DNA from: Lepiota brunneoincarnata
Taxonomy: Eukaryota; Basidiomycota; Agaricomycetes; Agaricales; Agaricaceae
NCBI GenBank assembly: GCA_023014365.1
Contig: JAEBUN010000005.1
Span: 1,488,001-1,552,000, forward strand
DNA length: 64,000 nt
Direction: 5' to 3'
The first letter of the stretch is position 1; every line of letters begins with the position of its first letter. The notes beneath the pieces are model-generated. The model had not been told where the DNA came from. It worked only from the letters and a program-made list of their open reading frames with translations, and made no database searches. The position numbers were made by a program, and so were the translations under genes. Positions 33,897 through 45,508 of this stretch are shown in pieces.

Positions 33897-36277
33897 TCAA
33901 GGGTGTCCGAGCAATTCGTCGACCAGTGACTCGATGGTATGCCTCAGTCCAGGGAGCCTGGGATTGGTGAACGATGAGAAGGGAATCTGTTGCCCTTCGG
34001 GGGACTTGAACGCAGGTGCGGGAGCGAGGTTGCCGGATTGAATGTCCAGAGTGATGTTATTCAGGACTGCGTTTACTTGTCTATTGAAGGTATTGCCGGC
34101 GGCATCTCTGTACCTGAAGACATTGCTGTTGGTACCGTTCCCAGTGTTTCCTGTCTGAGCAAGGTGGAAGAAACCACCTAGGATGTTCGATTTTGGTCAG
34201 CCGCTGGAAAGTGATATGAGATGCGACAGGTGGAACCTACTTGCTAACTGACGCTCTTGGGTATTGCTCCTTGTGACAATGGGTGATGGGAGCAGATCGC
34301 GGTCATATGAGTGGTCGAATTGGGCTTTGACTGGAGCGTTTTCAGTAAAAGTTGCTGTGCCATGCAGCTACTTATCTTACAGTCGCTTCCATTTGCATTA
34401 AGGACGGTAAAGTTGATGTTGAGCGGGTATGAGAAGTCGTCAAAAACTGCGAGTTGTCCGTTATGTGTTGAAGACACTCGGCCCGCAGCAGCCTGGAAAA
34501 TATTCTATCAACAAGCACAGAATCAGTATCGAAGATTTTGCGTGTACAAGCGTCCAAATGTACCTGTATGCTGGCATTTTGGAGGAACTGCTGGAGGTTT
34601 GAATACTGTAAATTCTGGGAGAAAGCTACATGTGAGCGCCTTCCACTCCCACTGACAATGTCGGCTTCAACCCGAACTCTCCTGGTTGCCTTGACTGTGA
34701 CCTCCACATCGCCATTTTCGCCGACAGACCCAACTGTAGAAGTCTGAGCGAACGGGTCCGCTTCGTACAGAGTGATCCTTCCAGTAGTAGGACGGGGGGA
34801 CCTGTCGGTGATCACCTGCAAATTACCAGACACGAACCAGTTCTGGAGGGTCACGTGGTCGTTTTCGGCCGATGCTACGTCGATTGTAAACGTGTGTGCG
34901 CTGCCGTCAGTCAGCAAGGGGACAAAAGGTGTCACATCGAGGAAATAGGTTGGGAGGTCGATGGCACCATAAGAGGTAATTGGCCTGCCATTTGCAGTAA
35001 GCGGATATTCGAGACGGGCACAGGGCGAATTACCTCCATGCCGTGGGAACAATACCCCCTGTGAATATAGTAGCGTAGGGGAAGGCCACTCCAGCCACCC
35101 GACCATCGATCAGGAGACGTACTTCACGGAAGGGGCCCTGTCCCAGCGCAACGCCGTCCGGAAGACTCGGGAGGAACTGGTTCGCTGTGTTGAAATACTG
35201 GGAATATTGAGCTGTGCGTCGGCAGCTATTGGTTCGATGGCTGATGATCTTACCCAGAACTCTTCGTTGCCATTTCCCGATGCGTATAGTTCTGCGTACA
35301 CCTCAACTGCGTTCTGTGGGAGAGTGACATTGATCTGTTCGTGCGATCATGAGCACTTTTGTACAACAACGGATAGGTCAGGTGGTGAGGCACCCACAGA
35401 GAATCCAGGAGGCACAGAGGCTTGGTTTCCCGTATTGTTTTTGAGCGTTGATAGCGGGAGTATCAAATCTGATTTCTTGGCTGGCGGGTGCTGCGGTGAC
35501 GACGCATAGAATGTTGCATGAAGCACAGCTATACTTTTATCATTAGCCCTGCACCTCACCAGGACTACCGAGGGCACTGACTAGAGTATACTCCATCAAG
35601 ACCAGTTTGAATGAGGTTGTCAAGCTGCAGAATAAAGGTCCCAGGCTTCGCGAATAAAGGTGTATATCTGGTCACGTCCTTGATGTAGGTCCAGATAATC
35701 CCATCTCCTCGGGTAGGCTCTGGAGTGGATGTTCGCCAAACTATCAAATTGTGTCAATGATAACTTCTTTTCCCAGGGTTCTGCACGTACTTTCGACGTT
35801 TTGGAATGTGAAGATTCCAAGTCTGTCGAATTGCGTTCCGTTGGAAGTGACAGTGAAGTTGAGAGTGATTGCTGCCCATGTGCCTGGGGCGCCACAGTCG
35901 GTAGGGGGACTTGGCGGCTCAGGTCCAGAGAAGTCTGTCAAGATGAAAGAGCTTACTTGAACTGGACAATTTCCTCCCTGGTTTCCACACCAGTCAAACA
36001 CCAAGGGATATAAGCCGGGCCAAGACCACACACTCACATGCCAAAGGAAAAGGCAAAGTCCCTCCTATCCACAAATTCAATGTCGGCTCATGTGAAATCA
36101 TGCAAATCAAACTCACTGCAGAATTTGTATCGTACACTGTTTCGCGTCATGTGGAACAGGCGGCGGTTGAGCGACTTGGAAATCCACAAGCCTCGCAGCC
36201 CGAGCAAACCAAGCTGGCTCCAACAGAACCACCAACAGAATCCCAGTCATGCGAACCAAAAAATTCAACATCGCCAT
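33897..36277 (-). CDS. Peptide-N-glycosidase A-type amidase (PNGase A family)
   Basis: Secreted or vacuolar enzyme family that cuts N-glycans from peptides at the asparagine. Eleven exons: 36277-36117, 36064-36038, 35951-35791, 35740-35582, 35528-35371, 35334-35254, 35197-35034, 34984-34564, 34504-34381, 34330-34241, 34177-33897; about 608 residues. Start at 36277 is chosen because a signal peptide (LVRMTGILLVVLLEPAWFARA) begins there and a TATA box lies too close to the more 5' ATG at 36442. Blocks: DFQVAQPPPVPHDAKQC, WAAITLNFTVTSNGTQFDRL, IWRTSTPEPTRGDGIIWTYI, VYAELYASGNGNEEFW, FREVRLLIDGRVAGVAFP, WRPITSYGAIDLPTYFLD, and HNGQLAVFDDFSYPLNINFT. Intron 35370-35335 is only 36 nt, yet removes an in-frame TGA. 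The junction around 36037-35951 is uncertain. Confidence 0.85.
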
Positions 36278-37561
36278 CTTTCTTTTTCGCGCAAAAATTC
36301 CCTCAGGTTCAGCAAGTGCACCTAGGCTCAAAGTGTCGTTATACTCCGTAAGCGGACTCTGATGCGCAAGAAGCCTGCTAGAGCAGTATGATTCCTTCAA
36401 GACGTTTGGGAAAAGAGGGGAACCAGTGAGTACATGAAGCATGGGATCTTGCCCAGTTTATATAGGTGCGCCTGGTGCTAAAGTGTAAAGTTTCATAGAA
36501 AAGAAGCACGCTAGTGGGAACGTACCAGGTCGGTTACCGTGACGGCGACCACGACTCTTTCAGAGTCGGGGTCGCGTTCACGCCAGAGACTTGACTCGAA
36601 CGAGAGCTGACGGTTGGCAATAATCGTATTTCGAAAAGAGTCCATTGAGGCCTTTTTACCTAAGTACTTGGCATATTTGTAGGCGGAGAAGGGAAGACGT
36701 AAGGAAAGGCAACTGGGTGTCACGTGAGTGGGGGAATGGTAGCCAATTCCCATCTGCTCGTCGAGATTCTTCTTCGTTCGGCTGTTCTCTTGTTGAGAAT
36801 TTGTGATGGTATGACTGTTGCTAATCACAGTAACAGTATAGGCGTCAAAGCATGATGCTGTGTTATTGCCAACCAGGATGATGAAATGACTGAGCCGAGC
36901 CCCCGAGAGAGATCCGAATAATAAATAGCACCTGGTACGAACCAGCATCAAGTCGACTGCAGGCGTGTTTAACGCCCCAGCTGCGCCACGCCGTGGGTCT
37001 GTTCACCAGTACATAGAAATAGCTGGAAGTCTGAAGGCTAGCATCTAGTATCTCGATTCTCCGAACTCCCTGGGAACACCCCTAACTCGCCCCACGTTTT
37101 AACGAGTACCACCATGTATGCGGTTGTAGAATACGAGCATATCGCCGGTTTGCCGCATCAGTTTTCCCGGCGTCACGGGTAACATACTCCACGCCTGGGG
37201 GCAGATTGCCCACCCGGGGAGAAAAGACAGCATTTACAACGAATACACAAGGACCGCCGTCGAATGCCAGGCAACTCAAGAGCAATTGACATTCTTCTGG
37301 CAATTAACTTGGATAGCGACTGTGGCAAGTCAAAACTTGCAACTGCTGTGCAAAAGCCCAAACGAGTCCAGATCCAGCGCTGCAAGGATGGGAAGGATAA
37401 TGCATATATATACACCGACATTGTTCTGCAGTCTAAGTTACAACATATGAAGCTTCAACTACGGATGGGAATAGAGGTATTTGCCAAGAGGAGGGTGTGG
37501 GCGCAGCTATAATCTACAGGCCGCTCGTATATAATTACTAGGGATATGCGTTGGCGAGTAT
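36278..37561. other. Intergenic region between PNGase A and UPF0057 genes
   Basis: About 1.3 kb. A minus-strand open frame of 146 codons (36511-36951) has no recognisable features or intron pattern and is not called. Two short perfect hairpins lie near 36930-36975 (CTGGT/ACCAG and GGCGT/ACGCC). Confidence 0.45.
36457..36466 (-). promoter_or_regulatory. TATA box for the PNGase A gene
   Basis: CTATATAAAC on the minus strand, about 180 bases upstream of the chosen ATG at 36277 and only about 15-24 bases from the upstream ATG at 36442. This argues that the downstream ATG is used. Confidence 0.5.
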
Positions 37562-38566
37562 CTAGAACTCGTGGCTGAAGATATCGGTTGAGGCGGCGTC
37601 CTTCGTCCTATCAGAGGGCTGATCATCGTTGCCAGGAACTCGAGAGCTGTTTCCGTACAAACCGCCCTCAGGATCTTCAGGAAATTCAGTGCTAGAGTCT
37701 CGGGAGGCGACGGTATCAGAACGGCTCCTCCTCTTCTTTGATTTTTTCTTCCGTGTCTGCTCCTCCGACAGACTATAAGCCTCCTGTGTCCTCGCCCACC
37801 GGTCCTTCTTCTCTTTCTTTTTCTTGCCTTTCTTTGGAACTGCGGTAAGCTCAGCTTCGTCAAAGTTGGCAGGGTAATGCCATCGGCCAGATGATCGAGT
37901 GGAGTTGCGGTCGTTGTTGTAGTAGCTCTCGTCTTCTGGTCTCCAAAGATCGCCATTAGGCTGTCTACGAGCTCTTCCATCTTCGCTCGAAAGATCGACG
38001 CTGGAAGATCCTGCTTCCTGGCCCTCCTCGAGCGGCCGTCCTTCCAGAGCCGAATGTGGAAGGCGCTCGTTATACCGGCCGGCCCATCGAGACTTGCGCT
38101 CCTTGCGTTTTATTTCAGAGGTGTCTACAAGACCCCACTTTTGTGCCCACTTGGGTGTGCGAGCATGGGTCTTGTTGTTCCTAATGTTCTGCAAGATGGC
38201 TATGAGCGTTTGTGTGGTCGAGCAGGATGCAACAGAGACGGACCTGGATGTAAAAGTTATGGCCGTGGCCTAGATCTACTGGTTAGCCCTTGGACCTGTC
38301 AAGAACTTGTGTGTACCAACCTGGAATGTAGCCACAGATGGTTAGGAGGAGGTTGATCCAAAAATCATGGCCTACTCCGAACCTTGCTGCGACGGCTTGG
38401 GGGGGGGGGGGGGGTAGTATTAGCTGCTGAAGGGAGGGGTGGTTGGGTGGAGAGAGAGCTTACCGAGGGGAGGGAAAAGGGTGCCGATGATGAAGAGGAG
38501 GACAGCGTAGCCGTGGTGCTTCCTGGGTGTGAGATCTACTTTGCCCGGGATGTAGTAGGTCGACAT
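37562..38566 (-). CDS. PMP3/UPF0057 proteolipid with a long charged C-terminal tail
   Basis: PMP3/Sna-type proteins are usually about 55-residue two-helix membrane proteolipids affecting membrane potential and salt tolerance. Exons 38566-38464, 38395-38321, 38269-38244, 38188-37562; 276 residues, intact. The N-terminal part matches the family: VLLFIIGTLFPPLAV, a short polar loop, then INLLLTICGYIPGHGHNFYI. Unlike canonical members it continues for about 210 residues: NIRNNKTHARTPKWAQKWG, a stretch of Ser/Glu/Arg, a Lys-rich patch (VPKKGKKKKEKKDRWAR), a second one (RKKKSKKRRSRSD) and an acidic end. The tail should face the cytosol. The 26-nt exon 38269-38244 is small, and intron 38463-38396 contains a 16-G run. 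Head-to-head with the zinc-finger gene, 137 bp apart. Confidence 0.85.
38399..38414. repeat. G16 homopolymer inside an intron
   Basis: Sixteen consecutive G on the plus strand (C on the transcript strand) within the first intron of the UPF0057 gene, a place where sequence length is likely to be unreliable. Confidence 0.9.
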
Positions 38567-38703
38567 GGCCGTTGAGATGGATGACTGCGGCGGGAGCAGG
38601 GGCAGAGAGAGCGTAGGCGATGATTCCGGAGAATGCCAGAACTCAAATTCTGAATTAGGAAAGCACGAATCCTCTTGCTATCCGTCCCTATCATTCAGTC
38701 CAC

Positions 38704-40783
38704 ATGGATAACGAAGAGCACGTCCTCAACCTCTCGGACGTCGTGCACGACGAGCCTATTGACGACGACCCCGGCTCCTCTCTGGACGACAACAACCCCA
38801 GCGACTCACCCGAGCAGGACAGTCGGACACGCTCCTCTTCATACGATCCAGGCTCGGCTATCCTTTCATCCCTACACGATGGCTACGCCGTTCCAGGACA
38901 TCCCCCACACCATATACCCGTATCCGAATCCTTCTCTGTTGAAATGCTGGAACGCGAAATTGCAACACTCTTGAACCAGAATGCAACAGCTGCTTCAGCG
39001 GCTCTGCTCAGTGCTGCTGCACAACAGAGACAGGCCAACCTTGAACTTGCCAACGGAGAGCCGCAGGACTCTGTCGACTCGCAGAATACGGCGGATAGCA
39101 TATCGACTCTAGGTCTTAATCTCAGCGGACTTGCCGCTGTCTTCCAGGCGGCTCAGGCGCAGGCAGCCGAGAACGAGCGTGTCGCCGTCGAGATGGCAGC
39201 CAAGGAGCAAGATTTCACACGTCAACGGGAAGAGGAACTAGCGCAGAATGGGCAAAAGAACACACGGACAGCACCTGCCTTTCATTCATTGACCCAAGGG
39301 GACGGGTCTGGAGAACCTAGACGGCAGGGGGGAAAGAGAAAGGGAGGGATCGGGTCGGATGGGTCGGATTATCTACTTTCGGACGATGAAACGGGTGCTG
39401 CGAGGGAGGACCGAGCTAGAGATAGCACCCCGCCACCTCGCTCACCAACGCACAACGATATGGATGCCCCTGCAAGTGGCCTTCCCCTTGTCCCTCGCGA
39501 ATTTTCCGACATCAGTGATATTCTGACTCATCTGTCTGCCCAGTTCGAGCCAGAGCCAGACCATGCCCATGCGGCAGGGCTTTCAACGCCGGATTCGTCT
39601 CCTGTTATTTCGCATTCCAGGCCACCCGTCGTCGAAACGCCAAATGTACCTGCCTCCCCCTTGTCCTCTTCAAACCTACCGGCGCTGACACAACAACCGT
39701 CGACTGCAGCACCAGTACTAGCGCCATCCAACCGCACGCCCGTCACACAACCACAACCATTGCAGTCGCATCCGCAGCCCGTTGCTTCAACATCCGCAAA
39801 CCCATCTGCCAGCGAGCCCCCCTCACCAAAAAAGATCAAAAAGGCGAAAGAGAAGGAAAAGGGCCCACATGTGCACACGTGCGACCAGGAGAACTGTCGC
39901 AAGTCCTTCACTCGTCGGAGTGACCTCGCACGACATATGCGAATACACACGGGTGAACGGCCTTTTGTCTGCGACCATGCAGGGTGTGGGAAGACTTTCA
40001 TACAGGTATCTGAGTTGCTGCTTTGTTCAAAGGGACGCATATATTCACATGTACTGCAGCGTTCGGCATTACACGTTCATTCCCGTGTACATACAGGCGA
40101 GAAACCTCATTGCTGCGAATACCCCGGCTGCGGAAAGACGTTTGGTGATTCGAGCAGTCTTGCACGACACCGACGAACCCACACAGGTAAACGACCATAC
40201 AAATGCGAAGACCCGACCTGTGAAAAGACTTTCACGCGTCGGACTACACTAACATCACATATGCGGACCCATGATCCAACATGGGAACCGGACCCTAATG
40301 TGTAGGTCGTTGGCCCGGTGTTCTCACGGATGACTCATGGGTATTTGCAGGCGGTACAACTTTAAGGGGAAGAAGCGGAAAATTGACGACGACGACGACC
40401 AGGACCTGGCCGAGTCCGTCCGAACGATATCGGCATTATTTCAAGCCGGGAGCAATTCGATGCTGCAGGGGGCGCGAGGGGACGAGTCTTTGGAGGTGCG
40501 GGTGGCAAGCATCAGTGCCGAAATTGCGGCAGCGATTGCACATGCACAGTCGCGGGTGTATGAGGACGAGGAAGAGGAGGACGAGATTGACGAACTGGAT
40601 GAGGATTCAGGGCCAGAGACGGGGAAGCTGGGGCCGAACACGAGTGGGATCCGGGGAGGAGATGAGAAAAGGACGGGGGCGGACGAGGACGAGGACAGCG
40701 ACACGTTCCCGGTGCCGCTGCGGGGGCGGAATGTGAGGGGCCGGGAGACGGCAACGGTGGCTGGTGCGAAGCGGAAGCGGTGA
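38704..40783 (+). CDS. C2H2 zinc-finger transcription factor (four fingers)
   Basis: Exons 38704-40005, 40060-40301, 40351-40783; 658 residues, intact. The N-terminus is acidic and disordered, with a possible amphipathic segment (EMLEREIATLLNQNATAA). Four consecutive C2H2 fingers lie at about residues 390-515, with TGEKP-type linkers: CDQENCRKSFTRRSDLARH, CDHAGCGKTFIQRSALHVH, CEYPGCGKTFGDSSSLARH and CEDPTCEKTFTRRTTLTSH. Basic linker residues (KKIKKAKEKEKG) precede them. After the fingers come a basic NLS-like NFKGKKRKIDD and an acidic tail ending AGAKRKR. The first intron (40006-40059) is 54 nt and open, so it can be missed; it interrupts finger 2. The target gene set cannot be told from sequence. 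Confidence 0.9.
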
Positions 40784-40863
40784 CTTGTGATTACTCTAAT
40801 AATAAGTAATAAATATGAAGATCCGATGCACGTGAAGTATGCAAGTTATCTCTCCACCCAACC

Positions 40864-42176
40864 ATGGCCTCTGAGGAAGTCCCAAGCACCAACATCATCA
40901 CCCTCACCCGGCCAGTCTCTCGCCTTCTGCTTGTTTTCTTCGACCATTTTAACACCCTCACAGCCATGTCCTCAGCGATCAGATCCGTCTTGGCACCGCT
41001 GCAACAGGCGATCTCACTCTGCTCCTGACTGCCATCTCACTGACCTCAAAGTTCATCGCAACTAACGTCCGAAAGGCGAGACTGATCAACTTGTCCGCAA
41101 CTCTTCTCCCCATCGTCGCCCGCTGTGCTCACAGACATCTAGGGTCGGCCTTGCAGGCGAGACGAATGTCCAGGGCGAGCAACAGAAGAAGCTTGATGTC
41201 TTGGCTAATGACATCATGGTCAACGCCCTCAGGGCGTCCGGAAAGACTGCCGTCCTTGTCTCGGAGGAGCTTGAAGATGCCATCGTCATCGAAGGTAGCT
41301 ACAAGGGCAGGTACTGTGTCGTGTTTGACCCGCTTGATGGAAGTAGCAATATCGATGCCGGTGTCAACATTGGTACCATCTTTGGTATTTACATGATTGT
41401 GAGTGGGAGTTGCTCTCTGCATCGTTCTGATCGTCCTGATCCCCTGCCCCTTGATAGAGAGAGGGCTCCACCGGAACTATCCAGGATGTTCTGCGAGCGG
41501 GTAGCGAGATGGTTGCCGCAGGCTACACTATGTATGTATCATGTCCACCAGCCGTCAGTGATCATTCCAGCGCTGACGCCTCTCGATAGGTACGGATCGT
41601 CAGCAAACCTTGTTCTCTCCACGGGGCAGGGTGTGAATGGCTACACTTTGGACGCGGCATTGGGTGAATTCATCCTCACTCATCCCAATATCCAAATACC
41701 ACCCCGCGGCAAAATCTACTCGTTCAATGAGGGCAACTCGATGTACTTTTACCCACCTGTCAACGCATATCTGAAGTCCATAAAGTACCCCAATTTACCC
41801 AAGACCCCCTACAGTGCACGATATATCGGCTCCATGGTTGCTGATGTACACCGGACGTTGCTGTACGGTGGTATCTTTGGCTATCCGAACGATAAGAAGA
41901 GCAAGAACGGCAAGTTGAGGTTACTCTATGAAGCGTTCCCGATGGCTTTCTTGACTGAGCAGGTGACTAACACCCGCTAAGAAATAGGTTTTTTTTTTTG
42001 CTTAAACTCTGCACGCGTTTTAGGCTGGAGGTATTGCTACAACTGGAACCAAACGCATCCTCGATATTGTACCGACTGGTATCCACGAGCGCTGCCCTGT
42101 GTTCCTTGGAAGCAGAGATGATGTCCTCGACCTGATGATGTTCTACAAAGAGGTGCCGGTGGACGGTGCTGTCTAG
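40864..42176 (+). CDS. FBP1: Fructose-1,6-bisphosphatase
   Basis: Gluconeogenic enzyme hydrolysing fructose-1,6-bisphosphate to fructose-6-phosphate. Exons 40864-40910, 40964-41092, 41143-41400, 41460-41531, 41590-41962, 42024-42176; 343 residues, intact. Motifs: [38 protein letters not shown], the metal and phosphate-binding [98 protein letters not shown] and [17 protein letters not shown]. The first intron (40911-40963) must be GC-AG (donor GCCAGT) to keep the frame from ITLTR into [11 protein letters not shown]. Usually glucose-repressed in fungi; no site could be named here. Confidence 0.95.
40911..40963 (+). other. GC-AG intron in FBP1
   Basis: Donor GCCAGT and acceptor CACAG. The nearby GT (at 40915) leaves the wrong phase. 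Confidence 0.6.
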
Positions 42177-42260
42177 GGCGATTGTTTGTTCAAGCTGTTG
42201 TAGTTTGTTGTCGTCGGAAGCTAGTTACACAAATTACTTACCTCTCCACCCCATGAACTG

Positions 42261-44009
42261 ATGCTTCATCGCAACAAGACATTAGACTCTTCACAGGTAC
42301 ACAGGTTATTCAATCTTCTGATTTATCTCTCTTACATACCCCAGTCAGAATCTGTCCCGCATAGACGAACAAAGAGACTAAGAATAGATAGCGATGAGGA
42401 TGAAGACTACGAAGAAGACAAAGCCCGGCCCCGGAGCGAAATCTACGCAATGGAAGACAGTCCGAACGCCGTGACACAGACAAAGAGACTGAGACTTTCA
42501 TCGAGAGAGTCTGAGGACGATTATGCTGGCGAAAGGCGGGTTGATTCTGACTTCGATGGCAATGACGATAGATATGAAGATAGGGATGGGAACAGCAGGT
42601 ATGGCAATCGTGCGGAGCGCGGGTCGGCGTCGCCTTTGGCCGCCCATTCACCGCTTCCTTCCTCTACTGCAAGCACTGCTGGACATGTGCCTGGTTCCAG
42701 AACGAGGAGGATATCACTGAGGGCGAACCAGGTGACGGAGTCGAGCTCGATGGCGACTGCTCGGAATATCAAGCCGATGGACGATGGTTTCTCTAACGAA
42801 GCCAAGAAGGCGAGTCAGAAATCACAGCGGTCGGCAAATAAGAAGAGAGCCAGGCAGGTGGAGGAGGAGGAAGAGGAAGAGGAAGAGGATTATGAAACTG
42901 AGCAGGAGGAGGGGGAGGGGGAGGAAGGATCTGGGGGGGAGGGGGTTTCGGATGATTATGATGACTACGAGGAGGATGACAGACCCTCACGGAGCAAGAG
43001 TGGGAAGGGGCGTCGCGGTGGCAGTGGTGGTGGCGGCCCCAACAAGGGCGAGAGGACCGGAGGGAAGGACAAGGACAAGACTGTGGCTCCTATTCTAAAG
43101 AAGGCTAAGTTGGAGGGGAATCCCGCTGCTATTAGCGCAAGCGCGAGTGGCCAGTCGATCTCTGGTGCTTCAATAGCGGGCAGTAAGCGACCACGGACGA
43201 AGAAATTGATGGAAGAGAATACACTGGTGGATGTTACTGGGGATTCTGTGGCCTCCGAACCGTCAACGACGAGTGTTGGCAGTCCCGCCGTCGCTGGGGA
43301 AGGCAAGGAGGAGAGCATGAGTGTGGCACCCCCAGCCCCAAAGAAACGAAAGTTGCCAACCATCAAGAAGGTCAAGACCACCGGAACTGTGATCACTGGA
43401 CCGGCCTCTGCTGCTGGTGGGGCTAAACCGCCCGCTCTTCCCCCTCCTTCTGGCAGTGCTGCTGGTGTTGGCGGTATGAACAAGCTTGCTGGAATCACGG
43501 AGAACAAATCTGCCAGGCCGAAGACAAATGCTACCTCAGATCTGGATTTATCTAATCCGTCTCTATATGCAGAGCTGTTTAAAACTGTAGGTGGCCTTTT
43601 CCCTACACCTCGGCACGACGTTGAGCTCTGTTTTCAGCCCGGTGGAAGCGCTTCCCGAACAGGTTTAAATCGCCGAGCAAAGGAGGAAGAGAGGAGGAAG
43701 GAATTGGACAAGATGCGCGAAGAGTATAGAGTTAAACTTGCGCAAGATGCAGTATGGTGTCTTCCCCCTTTACTTGTCTAGTCATTCACTTACGCCGATG
43801 AACAGAAGGTGTCATTCGATTTGCAAGGACAAGCAGAGAAGATAGCACGGTTTGAGGAAAAACTAAGGCACTGGCACAGCTCTGCTTTGTATCCAAATTT
43901 TTTAGCCGCAAAATGGAGAGAAGAGTGGGAAAGAGAAAGGAGAACGCATAAGAGGGAGTGGCAGCAACAGCATGGTAGTAGCGGGGCAAAGGAGGAAGGT
44001 GAGATGTGA
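42261..44009 (+). CDS. Unknown nuclear-type protein with acidic and basic low complexity
   Basis: Not recognised by domain. Exons 42261-42296, 42345-43751, 43806-44009; 548 residues, intact. It holds several basic NLS-like patches (RRTKRLRIDSDEDED, KKRARQ, SKRPRTKK, PKKRKLPTIKKVKTTG), a Glu run near residue 200 and a Ser/Gly/Ala-rich middle. The C-terminal 130 residues look folded and helical: LDLSNPSLYAELFKTVGGLF, RRAKEEERRKELDKMREEY, then KIARFEEKLRHWHSSALYPN and AAKWREEWERERRTHKREW. That end is the part most likely to be conserved. A role in chromatin or RNA metabolism is only suggested by composition. The first intron is 48 nt and in frame; the true start could also be the in-exon ATG at 42450 (MEDSPNAV). 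Confidence 0.7.
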
Positions 44010-44092
44010 TGGAAAAGATACCCATATCTCGTGGGGGATGTTAAGTTAGAAACCTGTGGCCTTTGACTATCGTGTGTGTTTGATATAATAGA

Positions 44093-45332
44093 TTAATCAA
44101 GTGGGGTCTCTGGTCCCTTCAATTCATGCTCTAGCTCGTGTATACTCTTGCTAGTCTGGTCTATACATGCGGTGCACCACTTCCGTAATTTCGAAGAATC
44201 AAAACTTTTGGTCGCGCCGACTAGCCGGAGATTTTCGAGTTCCCCTTCAAGAGAGGTTTCCGGTATGAGAGGGTCCACCTTGGACTGGAGGATGGAGAGC
44301 TGGCGTTGGTACGCTTTGAGCCCGGCGCTAATGTCTTCTTCGATCTGAGGAGGGTACATTGTCGTGATAAAGTTATCGGAATACATCAGCAGGTCGGAGG
44401 ATGCTTGAGCGATGTCATCGAGGACGAAATTGGTCTCTTTGGAGGGTGGAGTCGAAGACGAAAGTCGGGAAAGAATGACCTTGTGGATACGCTGATGAAA
44501 TAAAGTGGATAATCGGAGGATTGCATAGATCTGGAAACTCGTTAGTTGCTAGAAATCTTGAGGAGACCCGTGAACCCAACCTTCTTGATTCTCTCCATTT
44601 CTGTGATGGAAGGCTTGACATTGGAAGGTATGCCGAGCTCTTCCCAGCCATCGTCAAAATCATCTTCCCTGCCAACCGCGCTTCCTGCATTCTCCAAAGT
44701 CTCACGGACTTCGTTCACCCCGTCATCCAGCGATTCCTGGGTGCATTTTAATGCTTTTTGCACGGCGACAAGATTATCTCTGGAGAAACCATCCGGCCCA
44801 CGAGCTTTGTCGATAATGTCATGCACGGTACCAGTCCTGACCATATACTCATCCCCAGGTTCTCCACTCGAAGAAGAGCCTTCTGAATCAATGGTGATAA
44901 ACGTTTGCATCAGGGATTTGATTCCTTCGAGCACATCTTTTGCGATGTTAGTGGCTTCTGCTGCGAGTGTCTTTCCATGATCAGCCTGTAATATACGGAC
45001 GCAATGAGGTAGCGCTGCGACTCGATCTTTGAGCTCTTTGAGAGGCTCGAGAGCGGCGGCGTAGGACGGCGACGAGGGTTTCAAAACAAGAGACGTTTTC
45101 GTTACCGAGCCATGAATCAGCGAGAGGAGTGAAAGGAAGTCTTTATGCAGGATGGCGAGACTCGACATATCCGGATATGCATCCTGATCCTCGGTTGGGC
45201 TGGCCAGGAAGGCAAGTGCGGCCCTGCAAGTTTCGAGGACGGCAGTAAGTGCAGCGAATGCTGTAGATGGCTGTCAGTGGCGAAGGTGTATGTTTAAGTG
45301 GACATACCTTTTTGTCTTTCTGACGATAACAT
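44093..45332 (-). CDS. GCIP/CCNDBP1-family protein
   Basis: Similar in layout to Grap2/cyclin-D-interacting proteins, all-helical cytosolic or nuclear proteins of uncertain function in fungi. Exons 45332-45308, 45260-44581, 44530-44093; 380 residues, intact. The sequence is helical throughout: FAALTAVLETCRAALAFLAS, LHKDFLSLLSLIHGSVTKTS, LKELKDRVAALPHCVRIL, TIDSEGSSSSGE, VHDIIDKARGPDGFSRDN, FDDGWEELGIPSNVKPSI, SSDLLMYSDNFITTMYPPQ and a C-terminal KWCTACIDQTSKSIHELEH. Family assignment rests on overall pattern and is moderate. It is convergent with the preceding gene (83 bp gap) and divergent from YME1. Confidence 0.7.
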
Positions 45333-45508
45333 TTTTTGAGGAGGGGCAGATGCGATCAGGTTCGGCAACTGTATGAAATTGTGAGCACGTGCTCGCCGAA
45401 TTTTCCGCTTGCATCACTATTCCTCACTCGCCGGCACAGCCAAACCACTTGCCAGGTAGTTTCTCTCTTCCTTGCATCCAGGAGACAAAGATTGATGCGC
45501 CTCGACAG

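Noticed and set aside
35935..35956. 22-nt GTAAGC...ACAG segment in PNGase A
   Set aside because: Good consensus ends but too short to splice; an alternative acceptor was preferred and the junction marked uncertain.
36511..36951. 146-codon minus-strand open frame
   Set aside because: No family resemblance, no intron pattern, composition unlike neighbours; probably chance.
36925..37005. tRNA-like or SINE-like element with an A-box-like motif
   Set aside because: Only two short hairpins; the putative T loop lacks the invariant A58, and no acceptor stem can be formed.
42845..43507. Long antisense frames opposite the acidic/basic nuclear-type protein
   Set aside because: Shadows of low-complexity coding sequence; the sense strand carries the NLS-like and helical features.
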